This document shows, piece by piece, positions 32,030 to 45,897 of a stretch of DNA of 64,000 nt. This DNA comes from Amylostereum areolatum. Taxonomy: Eukaryota > Basidiomycota > Agaricomycetes > Russulales > Stereaceae. The position numbers and the translations under genes were made by a program. Each line of letters opens with the position of its first letter. The first letter of the stretch is position 1. The stretch lies in contig SAXG01000008.1 of NCBI GenBank assembly GCA_012932865.1, positions 496,001 to 560,000 of the forward strand, given 5' to 3'. The notes beneath the pieces are model-generated. The model was not told the origin of the DNA. It saw only the letters and a program-made list of their open reading frames with translations, and did no database searches.

Positions 32030-34037
32030 ATGGTACCTATCGCCCCCATAACCGAATCTCAGTTTGTCTATTTATTGCGACGATGTACACCCCCCACAGG
32101 CTGGCCACAAAAAATTGGTGCGTTCCCCGCTTTTCACTGTGCTATCGTGCTAACGTTTCGATTGTAGCGGTAGCCTACTCTGCCGGCGCCGACTCGACCT
32201 GTTTACTCTTCCTCCTTCAGCAGCTCGCACAGTCGCGCCAATACCCGGACCTCCCCCGCGAAATCCACGCGCTCTTCGTCAATCATCGCTTGCAACCCGC
32301 CAACAATGACATGGCGAAGGTCGCACGGCGCACGGCGCAGATGCTCGGCGCGGTGGACCACGAGGTCAGCATCCCCTGGGGAGTGGATGTGTATCCCCTG
32401 AAACCTGGTCCTGGCGAACCCTTGGAGGAGCTTGCGCGCAATGCCAGGTACCAGACGTTGTTCGAGGGCATGGGCCGACGCGGGACGGACGTCATCGCGT
32501 TCGGGCATCATGCGGACGACCAGGTCGAAACCGCGCTCATGCGCTGGGCAAGGGGGAGCACGACACTGGGCCTTGCAGGGATGCGCGGAGTGCGAAGGTG
32601 GGGCATGGGCTTTGGGAAGGATCAGAACACCGTGGGGTGGTTCGGGACGTTAGGAATGAAGCGATGGATCGTGCGTCCGTTGCTGCCTGTGAGCAAGGTG
32701 TGTCTCCTTTCGTGGACCAGTGAAGACGGGCACGCGCATCTGACTTGGACAGGACAGGATTCTTGCGACGTGTGAGGAACACAAGCTGAACTACGTCAAC
32801 GACCCCACCAATTTTCAGCCGGATCTGACACCGCGCAATGCGATCCGACACGCGCTTTCGCAGATGCGAGGTTCTGCCACGAACAGCGATGGTCAGGTTG
32901 GGCGTTCTACCCTTGACACTGTAGCTCAAATGTTGACCTGCTCGTAGGCCATCGTCAGTTCATTACAACCGCCTCCCAACGCAATATCTCAGCAAATGCA
33001 CGCCCTCAGAACAACAAACAACAACGTCTCTCGCGTACCTGTGCCTTTCGATGTCACAGGTGATATCGAGGACCTCCGTCAGAGTGTTCAAGAGTTCCAC
33101 GAAAGACTCGGAGATGTCGAGGATGCGGGTGCGACGTGTGGCCATGAGCACTAACCAACTGTTACTGACATATCCGTCAGCGACCGCTTGCCTCGACCGG
33201 TTTTCCGTTTCTTCTCCCCCGGCCACCTTCCTCCTCGCCGCAGGCAACCTACACACCATCGAAAACGGTCTTACGCGTACTGCCATGATCCTCCGCATCC
33301 TTCGGTATATCTCCCCCGCACCTTGGGGCTCCGTCACCTCTCAAGCCGGTCGAAGAACCGACAGCCTCAACCGCATTGTATCCCGAGTATTCAACTCGGA
33401 TCCACCTGCCTCCGACCGCGTGCCTTTCGTGGCTGGCGCCAATGTGCTCTGGACACCCCTCCGCATCCGTACCGATGGCCGACTCAAGCACTTCGCCCCC
33501 CTCCCCAATGCCATCGCCGGCCCTGCTCCCGCCTCTGAGCCCGATGTCAAAGAAGAGGACGCTGCGACAGCTTGGGGCTGGATCGCCTCACGCGCTCCAC
33601 CCGCCGCTGACCAACGAGACGCGACGACGATCAACCTGTCCGAGGCCCTCGTCAGCGCGCGACGAATACGGAAGAAATGGCGTCGGAAGATTGAAGGCGG
33701 CGGAGAGATGTCCGTCTTCGAAATCCTGTGGGACAATCGGTTCAATATCACTTTCAACCTCGACCGGATGCCGGCCGCGCTATCCAAAGCGCTGGGACTG
33801 GAGGACGGTCGAAATTCGGTCGTGGTGTATCCTGAGACGCGGTGGATGTGGCCTAGGGTGGTGTGGAAACGGGAGGGGAAGGATGATGTGCTGCTGGCGA
33901 GAATCACGGTTCCAGAGATGATGTGGTACACCCGGTTTGATAAACGCACGCGGTACAAAGTCGAGCAACCATACACGGGGGAGGAATGGCTCGACTGGGT
34001 GGACATAGAATTTATACGGACCAAAGATGCAATATAA
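32030..34037 (+). CDS. tRNA(Ile)-lysidine synthase (TilS-like, probably mitochondrial)
   Basis: TilS converts the anticodon C34 of a minor isoleucine tRNA to lysidine, using ATP and lysine. The start is ATG 32030 ([19 protein letters not shown]). The first intron (about 32107-32167) joins GWPQK to [11 protein letters not shown], the PP-loop (SxGxDS) ATP-binding motif. Further motifs are [18 protein letters not shown] and [19 protein letters not shown], typical of the TilS N-terminal domain. [11 protein letters not shown] spans the next intron. [20 protein letters not shown] is also a conserved TilS block. The C-terminal part (about 33200-34037), with a Trp-rich end ([11 protein letters not shown]), is poorly conserved, as in other fungal members. 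No clear mitochondrial presequence is visible, so the location is inferred from the fungal family. Confidence 0.85.
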
Positions 34038-34172
34038 CAGAGCGATTTATTTGCGTAGGCTGCGCGGTCACTAAGTATGTGCATCTTCGTCGAGCGTGTA
34101 TATACATCACTGGAAGAGAGATAAGCAACCCTATAGGAAGAAAAGCCCTGTGCAAAGGGGGGCAATGGCGCT

Positions 34173-36011
34173 TCAATCTGCGAACTTGAAGCTGTGGGAT
34201 TGCATCTGCTCCAAAGTCAGTATTTGCCTACCACATACTCATAGGAATGGAACGCACCGTGATTTCACCACCACGATAAGAACCTCGCTTCTTCTTGTTC
34301 TTCTCCTTCCTGAACCCGTCCCCACGAGTCACAATGAGATCAGCACTGGCGCGGGCTCCATAATCGTTTGCGGAAACGCCCTACATGAAGCATCAGCGCA
34401 TGAGTTTGTTACCATGAAATGGAAGAGTAAAAGTCGGAAACGCACTCGCGACTCGAATGTGTTGTCCTTCAGCTTTTCGTCTACGAAAACGACCTTGTCG
34501 GCCTTGATCCGCTGGAACGGCGTGTTGGTCTTGCGGGGAAGTTTTCCGCCTTTCTGCTTTCCGTTGCTGTCGCCGTTGTCAGTAGTAGGACGGGAGGGTG
34601 TGCGTTCGATGACGGAGGCAGTGACGACAGCCTGGCTTGCGTCCGTATCGCCCACACGACGCTTCTTTGTCGCGCGCTGGGTATCTGGCTCCACTGGCTC
34701 CACTGGCTTGGATTTCTTGGAGGAGGAGGCGTCGGAGTCGGATGAGTCGGAAGAGTCGGAAGAGGAAGAGGAGCTGGAGGGTTTAGCCTGTTTTCTCTTA
34801 GTAGATGCCTTCGTCTTCCTTGACGTTTTCTTGTCATCGGTATCAGAATCATCGTCTGAGGATGAGGAGGAGCTTGAAGAGGAAGCCTTGGCCTCAAGTG
34901 AGGAAGCAGACTTCTTGGTGACAGCCTCTGCTTCATCGTCATCGTCAGAGGAGTCCGAGCTCGAAGAAGAGCTCGACGATTTCGCCTTCGACGGGGCCTT
35001 CTTAGGTTTTGTGGCGGCATCCTTGTCATCAGAGTCAGAGTCAGAGTCCGAGGAATCTGAGCTCGAGCCGTCAGAGCTGGAACCGGATGAAGAGTCCTTC
35101 TTGACAGGGGCAGCCTTGGTCGACTTGGAAACCTGTTTCTTTGTGGATTCTGGCTTCACCTTCTCAGTGTCCTCTTCAGAGGAAGAAGAGGAGGAGGAGG
35201 AGTCTTCTGAGCCAGAGGTGAGCGTTTTCGTGGACTCGCGGAGAGACGCGTCTTTTTGGAGTGGTGCTTTCTTCGTCTTCAGTGCAGCTGCCGTTGCCTT
35301 AGGTTTGACCGTCGTGTCCGCCATGTTGGTATCCTCAGAGTCATCGTCTGTAATTGAAACGATGAGCGTTAAGGATAGACAGAATGAATAGATATGAATG
35401 TACCGGAGGACGAGGAAGACGAGGAAGCTTTGTAATAGTTAGACCATGGTACTAAGTATCGAGTGAAAGAAAAGGCATACCGGACGACGGGGACTTCTTT
35501 GTGAGAGAAGTTTTCTTCGATGCTACTTTCTTTTCCTCCTTTTCCTCCTCCTTCTCCTCCTCGTCGTCGGAAGAAGAAGAAGAAGAATCGTCGCCCGAAG
35601 AGGTGCCGGGCGCTACACACTTTGTGAGCAGAGATGAGAGCATGGCAGGCGGCGCATACGTACAGTCAGAGTCAGAATCTGGCATCCTATTCAAGATTCA
35701 GACCAGCACAGGGAATGGGCACCAGTGTACGCACTTCGACGACGATGCCTTAGTTTCGCTCCATTCTTTCACGATTGCTCAAGAGTCGGCGCGTCAGAAT
35801 CTATCACCGCGTCGTCGAGCGCGACGATGTCCTTTGCTGCCTTCTTGATCGCGTCTGCGGCTTTCGTGTGGGATTGTTTGCGGAGAAATGCATGAATTAG
35901 AGTATAGGTAGCTGTACAAAGGGGTTGTGAGCCGTGTGTGGAACAATAAAAAGACGTGAGCGGCGCACTTGCGAGGCTCTCTTCTGAGCCCTGCACATTA
36001 CTTTTCGCCAT
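34173..36011 (-). CDS. SRP40: Nucleolar phosphoprotein Nopp140/SRP40 (NOLC1-like)
   Basis: Nopp140/Srp40 is a nucleolar chaperone for box C/D and H/ACA snoRNPs. The start is ATG 36011 (MAKSNVQGSEESLAS). After an intron, a LisH-like N-terminus reads LIHAFLRKQSHTKAADAIKK. Several exons of alternating acidic Ser tracts and Lys-rich segments follow (SSSSSSSDD and TKKSASS types), which are expected casein-kinase substrates. The C-terminal SRP40 domain is intact: NTPFQRIKADKVVFVDEKLK, DNTFESR, then after an intron NDYGARASADLIVTRGDGFR, KEKNKKRRGSYRGGEI and MQSHSFKFAD. The gene is divergent from lumazine synthase, with only about 150 bp between start codons. Confidence 0.9.
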
Positions 36012-36160
36012 GGCCCCTAAGATGTCCGAATACGAGCCCGAAACCGAAGCACAGTCTAGAGTGAGAAGGGAGAAAGAGAAAGAGTGGTGGAAGCGCGCGT
36101 GAGCAAGAGCCGGTGTAAATAAGCCGAGTGAAACAAAATCTACGCCCACAGCCGACGACG

Positions 36161-36843
<683 letters not shown>

Positions 36844-37082
36844 AGCCTGAAGCAAAGACACACTCGCGCAGGGCGACGTACGAGGAGCAGCTGGACGTTG
36901 TACAACTGTATTATTCAGGATGTAGCTCGAGGAAGAGCTGAAATAACATGTACTCGTACACTTAGTACTGTACCCGACTTGACCTGTATATTCGACGCGG
37001 CGCGTCGTTCATCGTCGTCTCTTTCATCCACGTTGCATTCATCGTCGCCTCTCCCGGCCCACGTTTTCGACGCTCAAAAGCT

Positions 37083-38342
37083 ATGAAGAAGAAGGTAATA
37101 CATGCATACATTAGCCAGGGGAAACGCTCATGGGTGCTATGCAGGTGCTCCTCATGGGAGCCTCGGGCAGCGGCAAGACTTCGATGCGCTCTCTCATCTT
37201 GTACGTCCCTCTGTCATTGTCCTTGCGATGCCTCCCTCACACAATCTAGTTCCAACAACCCGGCCTCTCTCACATCTCGTCTCGGTGCTACCATCGATGT
37301 CGAGCAGAATCACGTCCGTTTTCTCGGCGACCTCATCCTCAACCTCTGGGACTGCGGCGGTCAAGACGCTTTCATGGACTCCTACCTCTCCACCCAACGC
37401 TCCGTCATCTTTCAGCACGTCGGCGTGCTCATCTACGTCTTCGATGTCAAGGCCCGCGACATGTCTAAGGATCTCGTCTACTACCATGACTGCATCGACG
37501 CTCTCCAGAAATACTCCCCCGACGCGAGCGTGTTCCTGCTCGTGCACAAGATGGACCTCGTCCTCCAGCCGGAAAGACAGGGCGTCCTAGCTCGCAACCG
37601 GAAGGAGCTCGAGACAAAAAGCGGCGCTGTGCCCGTGACCGTGTTTGGCACCAGCATTTACGACCAAAGCCTTTACAAGGTGCGTTTGACGTCGCCACAC
37701 ATCACATCGTATCTGACTTTCCTTCCCCAGGCATGGTCGCGCATCGTACACGCCATTATCCCGAATGCTGCCGTTCTCACCAAACATTTGACCACCTTTG
37801 CTCAGGCCTGCAGCGCGACGGAAGTTATTCTCTTCGAACGCACGACTTTCCTCATCATAGCCTCCTCTGCCGTACAGCCTCCTCCGGCCTCCTCTCTTCT
37901 TACCCTCCCCTCCTCCTCCCCCTCTCATCCATCCACCTCACCCATCCTCCCACCTGCCCCTCTCACTAGTTCGACATCCTCCCTCCTATCCCCTGCTGCC
38001 GCAGAGGCCGCGCATGCCCTCAATGCGACACGATACGAGCGGACATCGGAACTCATCAAAGCCCTCAAGCATTCTTGTTCGCGTCTCCGCGAGGAATTCC
38101 ATTCCCTTGAGATGGAACTACCCGAATTCACGGCCGTCCTAGACGAGATGACCAAGAACACATACGTCCTCGTCGTCGTGCACGACCCCACAATAGGTAT
38201 CTATCTCTCTTCCTCCCCCCCCCCCCGCCTTTCCACCTAATCCAACCTTGTTCTCACAGAAACTGCGGCTCTGAAAATCAACATCCGCCTCGCGCGTCAG
38301 AAATTTGAGGAGCTTCAGAGCGACTCTATCTTCACCAAGTGA
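37083..38342 (+). CDS. GTR1: Rag-type GTPase Gtr1/RagA (TORC1 amino-acid signalling)
   Basis: Gtr1 forms a heterodimer with Gtr2 on the vacuole and activates TORC1 when amino acids are sufficient. The start is ATG 37083: a four-residue first exon (MKKK) is spliced at about 37095 to VLLMGASGSGKTSMRSLIF, the P-loop. Other G motifs are LGATIDVEQNHVRFLG (switch I), LNLWDCGGQDAFMDSY (switch II) and LLVHKMDLV (G4). After YKAWSRIVHAIIPNA, the C-terminal roadblock domain begins (LTTFAQACSATEVILFERTT). It is interrupted by a Pro/Ser/Leu-rich insertion of about 50 residues (37875-38020), then continues with RYERTSELIKALKHSCSRL and FTAVLDEMTKNTYVLVVVHD. The last exon after the intron near 38200 ends with FEELQSDSIFTK. 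Confidence 0.92.
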
Positions 38343-39102
38343 TGATAGGGAACCTTATTCTTGTTTTCGAGGGCTTTTCCAGTCCCGGTTTCGATTTCTT
38401 GTCTTTCCATACTATACCTGCCATATCCTACTAATGGCTTGCCACTGGAGCCTTCCTTTATCTTTATATGTAGCTATATTGTTTCCTTGTAGTCTGTTTG
38501 ATCTCGTGTAAGAGCCAGCAACCCACTACTGCAGCATGCACCCCATAATATATACCGCTCTATCACCGGTTCAACGCTCACCTCAGGCTGTCGTAACTGA
38601 CATCACGGAGAAATCGACCCATTTGAGTTCCACCACAGGTAAAAATGCAGAACATCCATCGCATTCTCCAGCTAAGTAGCATAGTAAACCGAGACACACT
38701 AAGAAACAAACACAAACTAGACATGGGCACAGATGGAACACGACGGTATAGCGGGGCATATATAGGTCAGAAAACGAAGGTACGGGTGGGGTGGGGTAGA
38801 CGAGAAGTGGGTATACTAGCGTGAGGATTGTATCCTAGGGGAAAGTAAGAGACGGAATAAGTAATCGGAATAAAACGCCTTCTCTCCATTCTACCAGGGA
38901 GCGAACGCGACGGTCCAAAGATGCTTGCGACCGCGAGCCGGGCGGCCGTCGCTCCCAGAGCAGCATGGGCGGAAAATTAGGGAGGGGGGATGATTAGACG
39001 GCGATGAACGCAGAACAGTAAACGTGGGGAGTGAAGGGAGAGGGAGGCCGCCAATCGAAAAGGGGAATAATGAGAGAAAACGCGATACAATGCAGATGGG
39101 GA
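38343..39102. other. Intergenic region between convergent Gtr1 and kinesin genes
   Basis: No supported gene. This is 3' UTR-like sequence on both sides. Confidence 0.5.
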
Positions 39103-42100
39103 TCACAGACAGACGAACTTGGACTTGCGTCGTTGTAGTTCGTCCATCCGGCTGTCAAGTTGCTGTCGTGCCCGTTCCTTGGCCCGTCGCTCTTCGTCCA
39201 ACTTGCTCTCCAGCGATTGCTTCTCCTCGACTACCGATCGGCGCACGGAAACAACTTCTCGTTTCGCGTCCTGGAGTTCGTGCCGGAGGTTATCGAGCTG
39301 ACCAGTCAGAGTGTCGCGCTCCCTCGCCAACTCCGTCGCTTGCATGCGCGCCTTGCGAACTGCGTGATACTGCTGTCAATAACCGCACAGTCACGAGAAT
39401 GATGGCAAGAAAGCTTACGATTCTTCTCCGAATCACCTAGCGAAGTCTCCAGCGTGTTCACGAGGTCCATGTGAGCCTGCAAGTCGCTCTCGCAGTGTGT
39501 CAGTTGCTTGTTGAGCGTCTTGATCATGGTCTCCTGCTCTTCAATCGTCCTGCTCTGATCCTCGACCTGTTGCATGAGCTTTGGGTCGAGCGCGAAGTGG
39601 CCATTGGCCACGGACGGTGTGATGGATGTCGCAGGGGAGTCCATTTCGGACTCACGCGAAGACGTCGCTGAGACGGGGGTGCCGGACGAGGCGGAAGAAA
39701 ACGTGTGGTGCTCTGACGATGCCTTGGGTGCGGGCGGTGGTGGCACGGACGGCGGGGGCGTCGGCGGCGGGAGTTTGACAGAGGCATGTCCGTTCATGCG
39801 AGAGAATGTTGACATGGCACGCTCGTTCGGGGGCCGGGTTGGAGAAGGCACATCGTGGGTTGCCAGCGTTGGTGAGGGTACGCGCGCAAGTTGTGCTTGG
39901 AGTTCACGCACGGCCGTCTCCTGCCTGAGCTTCTCCTCTTGAATCGCGTCCTTCTCGTCCCGGATGCGCTGGAGCGTTCGCTGGGTCTCCGCAAGCACAG
40001 AACGGTGCTTCTCCGAGTTCCTCAACGAGTGAACTGCGTTTTGAAGCCTCTTGCACGAGTTCAGTCTGTTTGCCACGCGTGGTGTTCAGCTCCGTCTGGA
40101 GCGCGGCAACCTGATGTGCCATTTCCTCGCGCTCGTTGTGGGCGTCGGAAAGATCTTGATGAAGGTTGGTGATCGTCTCCGAGTTGCGGTTGAGGATTTC
40201 TTCGTGAACCACGCGCGTCTGCTCCCGAGCTTGCTCGTGCTCCTCCACCGCGACCTTGTACCTTGACAGCTCCCGAGCAAGTAACTCGTGGTCCTTGAGC
40301 AACGTTTCGCGTTCCTTGGTGTGATTCGCCTCCAAGTCGGCGATGACTGCCTTCAAGTGCTCCTTCTCCGCCGCGAAGGTCTGCTCGTTCTGCTCTCTAG
40401 CCGCCTCCAAGTTCCGACGATGCTCGGCCTGCTCCGCAATAGTCGCTGCACTTAGCTCAGCCATCGCAGTTTCGTGTTCAGTGCGAACCTCGGCAAGGAG
40501 TTGCGCATGCTTTTGTACAAGGAAGCGTTCGTTCCTCTTCGGCATGAGCGAGGGCGGCCTCCAGTGCAGACGCATGCTCAGTCTTGACTGCCAACAACTG
40601 CTCGGAGTGGCTCTGGACCAAGAGGGAACGCTCCTTTGACGCTTCCTCGACCGCAGAGTCACGAGTCGAGTCAACAGATGCGCGGGCCTCAATCAGCGCC
40701 TGCTCGTGTTCAGCACGCAGTCTGACAAGCTCCGCATTGTGGGCTTCGACGAGGGAAGTGCGCTCTTGCTCAACCTTCGCCAGGGCAGCGTCTAGAGCAG
40801 CCTGATGGTCGGCCGTAATCTTTGCGATGTCTTCTTGGTGGCTGGCAGCAACGTCCTGTAAGATGGCGGCTTGTTGTTCCTTGACCGCCTGGAGGGCTGC
40901 GTCTGCGTCTTGACGTGCTTTGGTCGTTGATGCCTCGAATTCCTCCTGCGCCTTCGCAGCCGCAGACACCAAGCGTTCGATCTCGGCGTCAGAGGCGTCT
41001 TGCGTCTTCGATAGCGCCGCGGCGTGCTCCAGGCGTAAGTTCTCCATGGCTGTGGCGTGTTCCTCGGCCGCAGAGATCAGCAAACGTGCGTGCTCTGCCT
41101 TTACCCGCTCCAGATCCTCGGCGAACGCGGCCTCCTTCTTTGCAACGGCGGCAGCGTGTTCCTCAGCAGCGGACGTCATCGCGCGCGTTTGGTCAGCTTT
41201 GACGGTCTCCAGATCTTCCGCGAACGCGGCCTCCTTCCGTGCGATGGCCGTAGCATGCTCGTCTTGGAGGCTCTGGATAGTTTGGGCCTGTGCGGACTGG
41301 GTCTCGGAGAGGGAGCCTTCTCGCGTTATCTCTGCGACGCGGAGCTCAGCGGCGTGTTCCTCGCGGAGGCGAGCGACCACAGCAGCAGTTTGCGCCGCCT
41401 CACGCTGGAGCGCCTCCGCATGCTCAGTCCTGAGCTTCGTAAGGCCGTTGTAGTACTCCTCCTCGGTCTTGGTGAGCGTAGCGGCAGCAGCTTCGTCCTT
41501 CGCCTTGAGCGCAGCTTCGTGCTTGGACGCCATTTCCTGGATCGTGATATCGTGGTCTTCGCGAACCTTGGACAACAGTGCGCTGGCCTCGTCGAGACGG
41601 GTGCGAAGTTCCATTTCGTGCTCCGCCTTGAGCTTGCCAAACGCCTCGGAATGGTCGGCGTGAGATTTCTCCAGTGCAGCGGAAGCTTCAGCAAGTTGAG
41701 CGTGGACGCTGGCAAGTGTTGCCTCATGTTCTGAGCGGGAAGCCTCGGTAGTAGCGGAGCCTTCGGAGAGCTGGTTGCGTAGGCTGGTCAAGGCGTTCTC
41801 ATGCTCATCTTTGAGACGGGCAATGAGCTCTTCAACCTCCTTCTCTTTGACCCGAAGGGTGTCCTCATGTTCGGCACGGAGCTGCTCGACAAAGACAGTG
41901 TGCTGCTCAACGGTACTCGTATGGTCGGCGCGAGCTTGCTCCAAAGCTGTCTTAAGCTGAATCTCGCGTTGCTCAACGTCCTCGAGGCGCACAAGAGCGT
42001 CGTCGTGACGAACGCGAAGACTTTCGATCTCTTTGGACATATTGATAGCCTGTTGATGCTATGTTAGCGATATTAAGCGAAGGAATGAAAGGACCCGAAC

Positions 42101-45100
42101 CTGGTTACTGGAAATTGCAGCGAGCTCATCACGCTGTCTACGTAACTGAGCGAGTTCATCATTGAGACCTTCTACGGTCTCTCGATGCTGCGACTCCTTC
42201 TGTGCCATAGCCCTGCGAGCGGTCTTCGTCAGGTCCTGATTTCCTCACAGATAAAGGTAAAAAAACGCACATCATGAGCTCGTTAAGCCGTTCAAGGGAC
42301 TCGTCTGTCTCCGAAGTAGCGATGCTATCCGTCCGCACGTGACCGTTTATCGACATCATTGTCGACTTGAGCTGGTCGAAACGGCCAAGCGTGCCTGGTG
42401 AGAGAGTTGAATCTCCTTCGACGGGGCTTACGCTCCCATCGCTGCCAAACGTGTGCGAGCTCGATTCCGTACCCGACGCGGTGGTCTCCTTCTCCCTCAA
42501 TGACTGCTCCAAGTGCGCAATCTCTTGCTCACGTTCCTTGAGCACGTCCTGGAGGCGCATGATCTCTTTCTCGAGGCTGGTCGTCGATCGCTCGTGTGGG
42601 CTGACCTGGAGCGCAGGTAGAGCAATAGAGAGATTGGGCTTATGGGAAGGAGAACTCGTCGGACTACTCCCATGACTGGACAAAGAAGTTTTTCGCGAGC
42701 GCGCAGAGGACAACTCCTGCGAGAGTGATAGTGACTGCGAGAGCGACCTGTGTAGCGGTCAGTAAGGCTGCATGGATAAAATGGCTACGAGAGCTACCTC
42801 GAATGAAGAGATTCCGTCGAGGCCGCCTGCCGGAAAAAAGGCCGGCGTCCGCCGGCGACAGTAGCCCTCACTTGCCTCTCTATTCCTACCAGCCATCCTG
42901 CCTCCGATGTGGTGAGCCAAGGTCAACCGAACGGTCCGGCGACTCGGTCATGGGAGGAGGGGCGCTGATCTTGAGCTCCTGGATTTGCGCCGCGAGATCG
43001 GAAATCTCGCGGAGAGCATCCCGATATTTGCCCGTAACAGACGAGAGGTCGGCCAATGTTGCGGTGTGGGTTTGTTGGAGAAGGATGAGTTGGTTCTCCG
43101 CGGCGAGATCCCCATTCGTACTTGCAGCGTCCGACATCAGACTGACTGCGGAGGAATTGGTCTTGGAGAAGTCCGCCGCTAGTTTCTTCTGCTCCTCAGC
43201 GACATCAGAAGCCATGCCACCCAGACGCTCCCTCGCCTCGCCCGCCTCCTTCTTCTTCGCTTCCCACCCCTGCATCTTGAGTTCTAGCTCGCGTACCCGC
43301 TGCTCCCGCTGCTCGAGATCTGTACGCCAGCTCTCGCCGTCTTTCTTCAGGTCCTCCAAACGGCCTTGCAAAAGTTCGGCCTCTTCTCTGCGACGGTCGC
43401 ACTCTTGTTCGAGACGTTCGACAATTTGACGGTGGGAGAGGATGGATTCGTCCGCTTTGGCCAGACGAGCCTCGAGCTCGGCGATATAAGAGGCGGAATG
43501 GGATTCTGAATCCTTGAAGCGGGATAGCTCGCGTTTGAGGTCGCTCATAGATTCGCTGGAGCTAACAGTCGACTCGTCGTATTGTTTGATCTTTTCTTCC
43601 AAGTCGCGGACATAGGCCTGTGAAGGAAAGCCATCAGCGGCGATAGACGGAATGAAGAGACGCATATAAACACACCTCTGTCGACGCCTCGCGCTCAGTC
43701 ACCTTGGCCAGCCGCGCTCTGAGCTCCTCGACGTAAAGCTCGGTCGCGGCCTTCCTTTCGGTAAGCTGGGCCAACTCTTCCTCTTTCTCCTCCACGAGCT
43801 CATTCGTATGCCTCAAGGCGGCGCGATTAAGGTTGAGTTCCGCCTCCATTGCGCTGATGGACTTCTCGTACTCCTCGATGACAGGTCCGACGATCTCTTC
43901 GTACTTGCTCATGCCAGGGATGGCACCTGTCGCATCGGTGCGGTGAGACTCGCCGTGTTCGTTGCGAAGTCGGGTGAGCTCCTCGTTGCGGGCAACATAC
44001 TTCTCCCGAAGATCCTCGAAGCTGGCCTTGAGTTGGTTGAAGTCGGCCATCACCTTCTTGGAGGCACCCTCCGGGGCGGATGCTTCGGTGGAGGGGTCAA
44101 CGCGTGATACGCCGCCGTTGTCCTTGAAGGTTTTGAGGTCCTTCCTGAGGCGCGTAACCATGTTCTGTAGCCACTCGACGTCGTCCCAGCCTTCTTCCTT
44201 CTCGTTGATTGTCGCTCGGTTTTTGATGTTTCGCGCGCGATTCGCATACTTGAGCGTGTTCAAGGTCTCTGCGGCGTTCCACTCGGCAGCGCTAACACAG
44301 GCGATCATGAGCGTATGCGCATTTCCACCGAGCGAGTCTTGCAGGAGACGCGTCAGTTTCGAATCGCGATAGGGAACGTAGGAAGCGGTGTGGGACTTGG
44401 CACGAGCGGGGTCTCCAAGTGCGGAGATAACGTTTCCGAGAGCGAGGAGGCCGCCATTGATGGAGATACCCTCCTTTATGCGCTCCCCCGCAGCGGCAGT
44501 ACGTTTGAGCTGTCAGACACGATTTCAGTGCGGAACAAGGGTGGAAGGCAAAGCGACACTCACGCGTTCCGAACCCGCGAGATCGACAAAATGAAATTTA
44601 GAAACGACAGTGGTCCACTCCCCGCTATCGTCGACGGAGGCGCGTGGTTCAAGGTGGTGTCCCAGAGAACTGGCCGGGCGTGCCCCTCCTCTGCTCATCG
44701 CAGTTTGGAAGCTGGGAGTGCCGGGACGACCGAAAGTCGGGGAAGAAACACGGCTTCCTGAAGGACCAGTGATCATAGATCCAGGTCGCGCCAGGCGAGA
44801 GGGAGAGCGGCCGTTGGGAGGGAGAGGAGAAGGAGAGCGACCCGGGGGGCCAGAGCCGGTGTATTTTCGCTGGATGAGTGTGAGGGAAAAGATGGCATGC
44901 GAACGTGAAGACTGGGCGTTCATATCGGTTTCGTTAGTGCGTCGGATGGATGTGCCTTGGCGAATGAGACTGCGAAACGCGGTTAGGATGTATGCGCCTG
45001 CGAAGGGTCGAGTGCTCACGTCATGACTTCGCCCGAGTTCTTGACAGTGACCTCACGCAGACCGCCCCAGATGATGGAGCCGTCCTTGTTTTCACGGATT

Positions 45101-45897
45101 TGAACCTCGCGGCGGCCACCTGCGCCGTCGTTGCTGAGGAGGTCGATAAGGTCCTCGTTGTAGATTTCGATGAAGGAACCCTTGAGGGTGTAGTCCCAAG
45201 TGCCGTTGCGCTCGGCCTTGAGGGCTCTCGCCTTCTGAAAGAGGGTGGAAACAGCGCGAGGGATGATACCCATGCCGTTGGTGGGGTCTGAAGGGTCCGC
45301 GTCGAGATCAATGCCGGTCATGGTGAAGGTTTTTCCTGAGCTAGTTTGTCCGTAGGCGAGAATGGTGCAGTTGAAACCTTCGATGAAGCGAGAGAGTAAG
45401 GGCTGAGTGGTGGCGGTGAAGACGGCATGTTGGGTGGTATCTGGGGGGATGACTTGGTCGAAAGTGAAGTGTTGCTGCTTTTTGGCATTGGCGGCGGCGG
45501 CGGCGACGGGGTTGGACGCGCCGGCGGTAGAAGTGTTGGTAGAGTCGACTGCGATTGAGGTGGGTGAAACGGCGTGAAGGATAGTGCGCTGGAAACGAGC
45601 GGGAATGGAGACCAAGTCTTGAGAGGTTGAGGGCCGAATACGCAGCGCTAAGTGGGACAGGTGAGCGTGCGTGCGTCGGTGGCCTGGATCTGACACTGAC
45701 CGACTTGAACCGACGTTGCCGCCGACGAGGACGACGCGGCGGGAGCCATGCGTTGCAGTGACGGAGGGGGGCGGGAGAGGTGAGGCGGGGGGGGAGGAGG
45801 AGGAGGAGGAGAAGGAGGAGGAGTGGATGGTGGTGGGGAGAAGGTGAAGCTCGCTTGAGGACCGGGACAGCCGATTGGTTCGACTGGTCACGGTCAT
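39103..45897 (-). CDS. Kinesin-4 family motor with very long coiled-coil tail
   Basis: The motor domain is N-terminal. From ATG 45897 (45954 is an in-frame alternative) the exons give [27 protein letters not shown], then the P-loop [17 protein letters not shown] and [44 protein letters not shown] (switch I) and FVDLAGSER (switch II) follow. The exon around 44300-44570 supplies [19 protein letters not shown] and [39 protein letters not shown] is a typical kinesin-4 neck-linker block. Low-complexity Ser/Pro and Ala insertions occur in the first 150 residues. The tail, from about 44200 down to 39103, is almost entirely heptad-like coiled coil, with a Ser/Pro-rich gap around 42400-42700 and 39600-39850. 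With more than 1,900 residues it is longer than most kinesin-4 proteins. The family supports nuclear movement or spindle midzone functions; which applies here is unknown. Confidence 0.88.
41055..41252 (-). repeat. Tandem 99-bp repeat inside the kinesin tail
   Basis: Two copies with a period of 99 bp (33 residues) lie within the coiled coil. Each encodes a unit containing [10 protein letters not shown] and SAAEEHA. The period keeps the reading frame and heptad pattern, suggesting the tail grew by in-frame duplication. Confidence 0.7.

Noticed and set aside
34096..35391. 431-codon plus-strand frame rich in Ser/Glu
   Set aside because: Antisense shadow of the acidic Ser tracts of Nopp140 on the minus strand.
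41057..41734. 225-codon plus-strand frame within the kinesin gene
   Set aside because: Antisense of the coiled-coil tail; low-complexity codon mirror, no domain.
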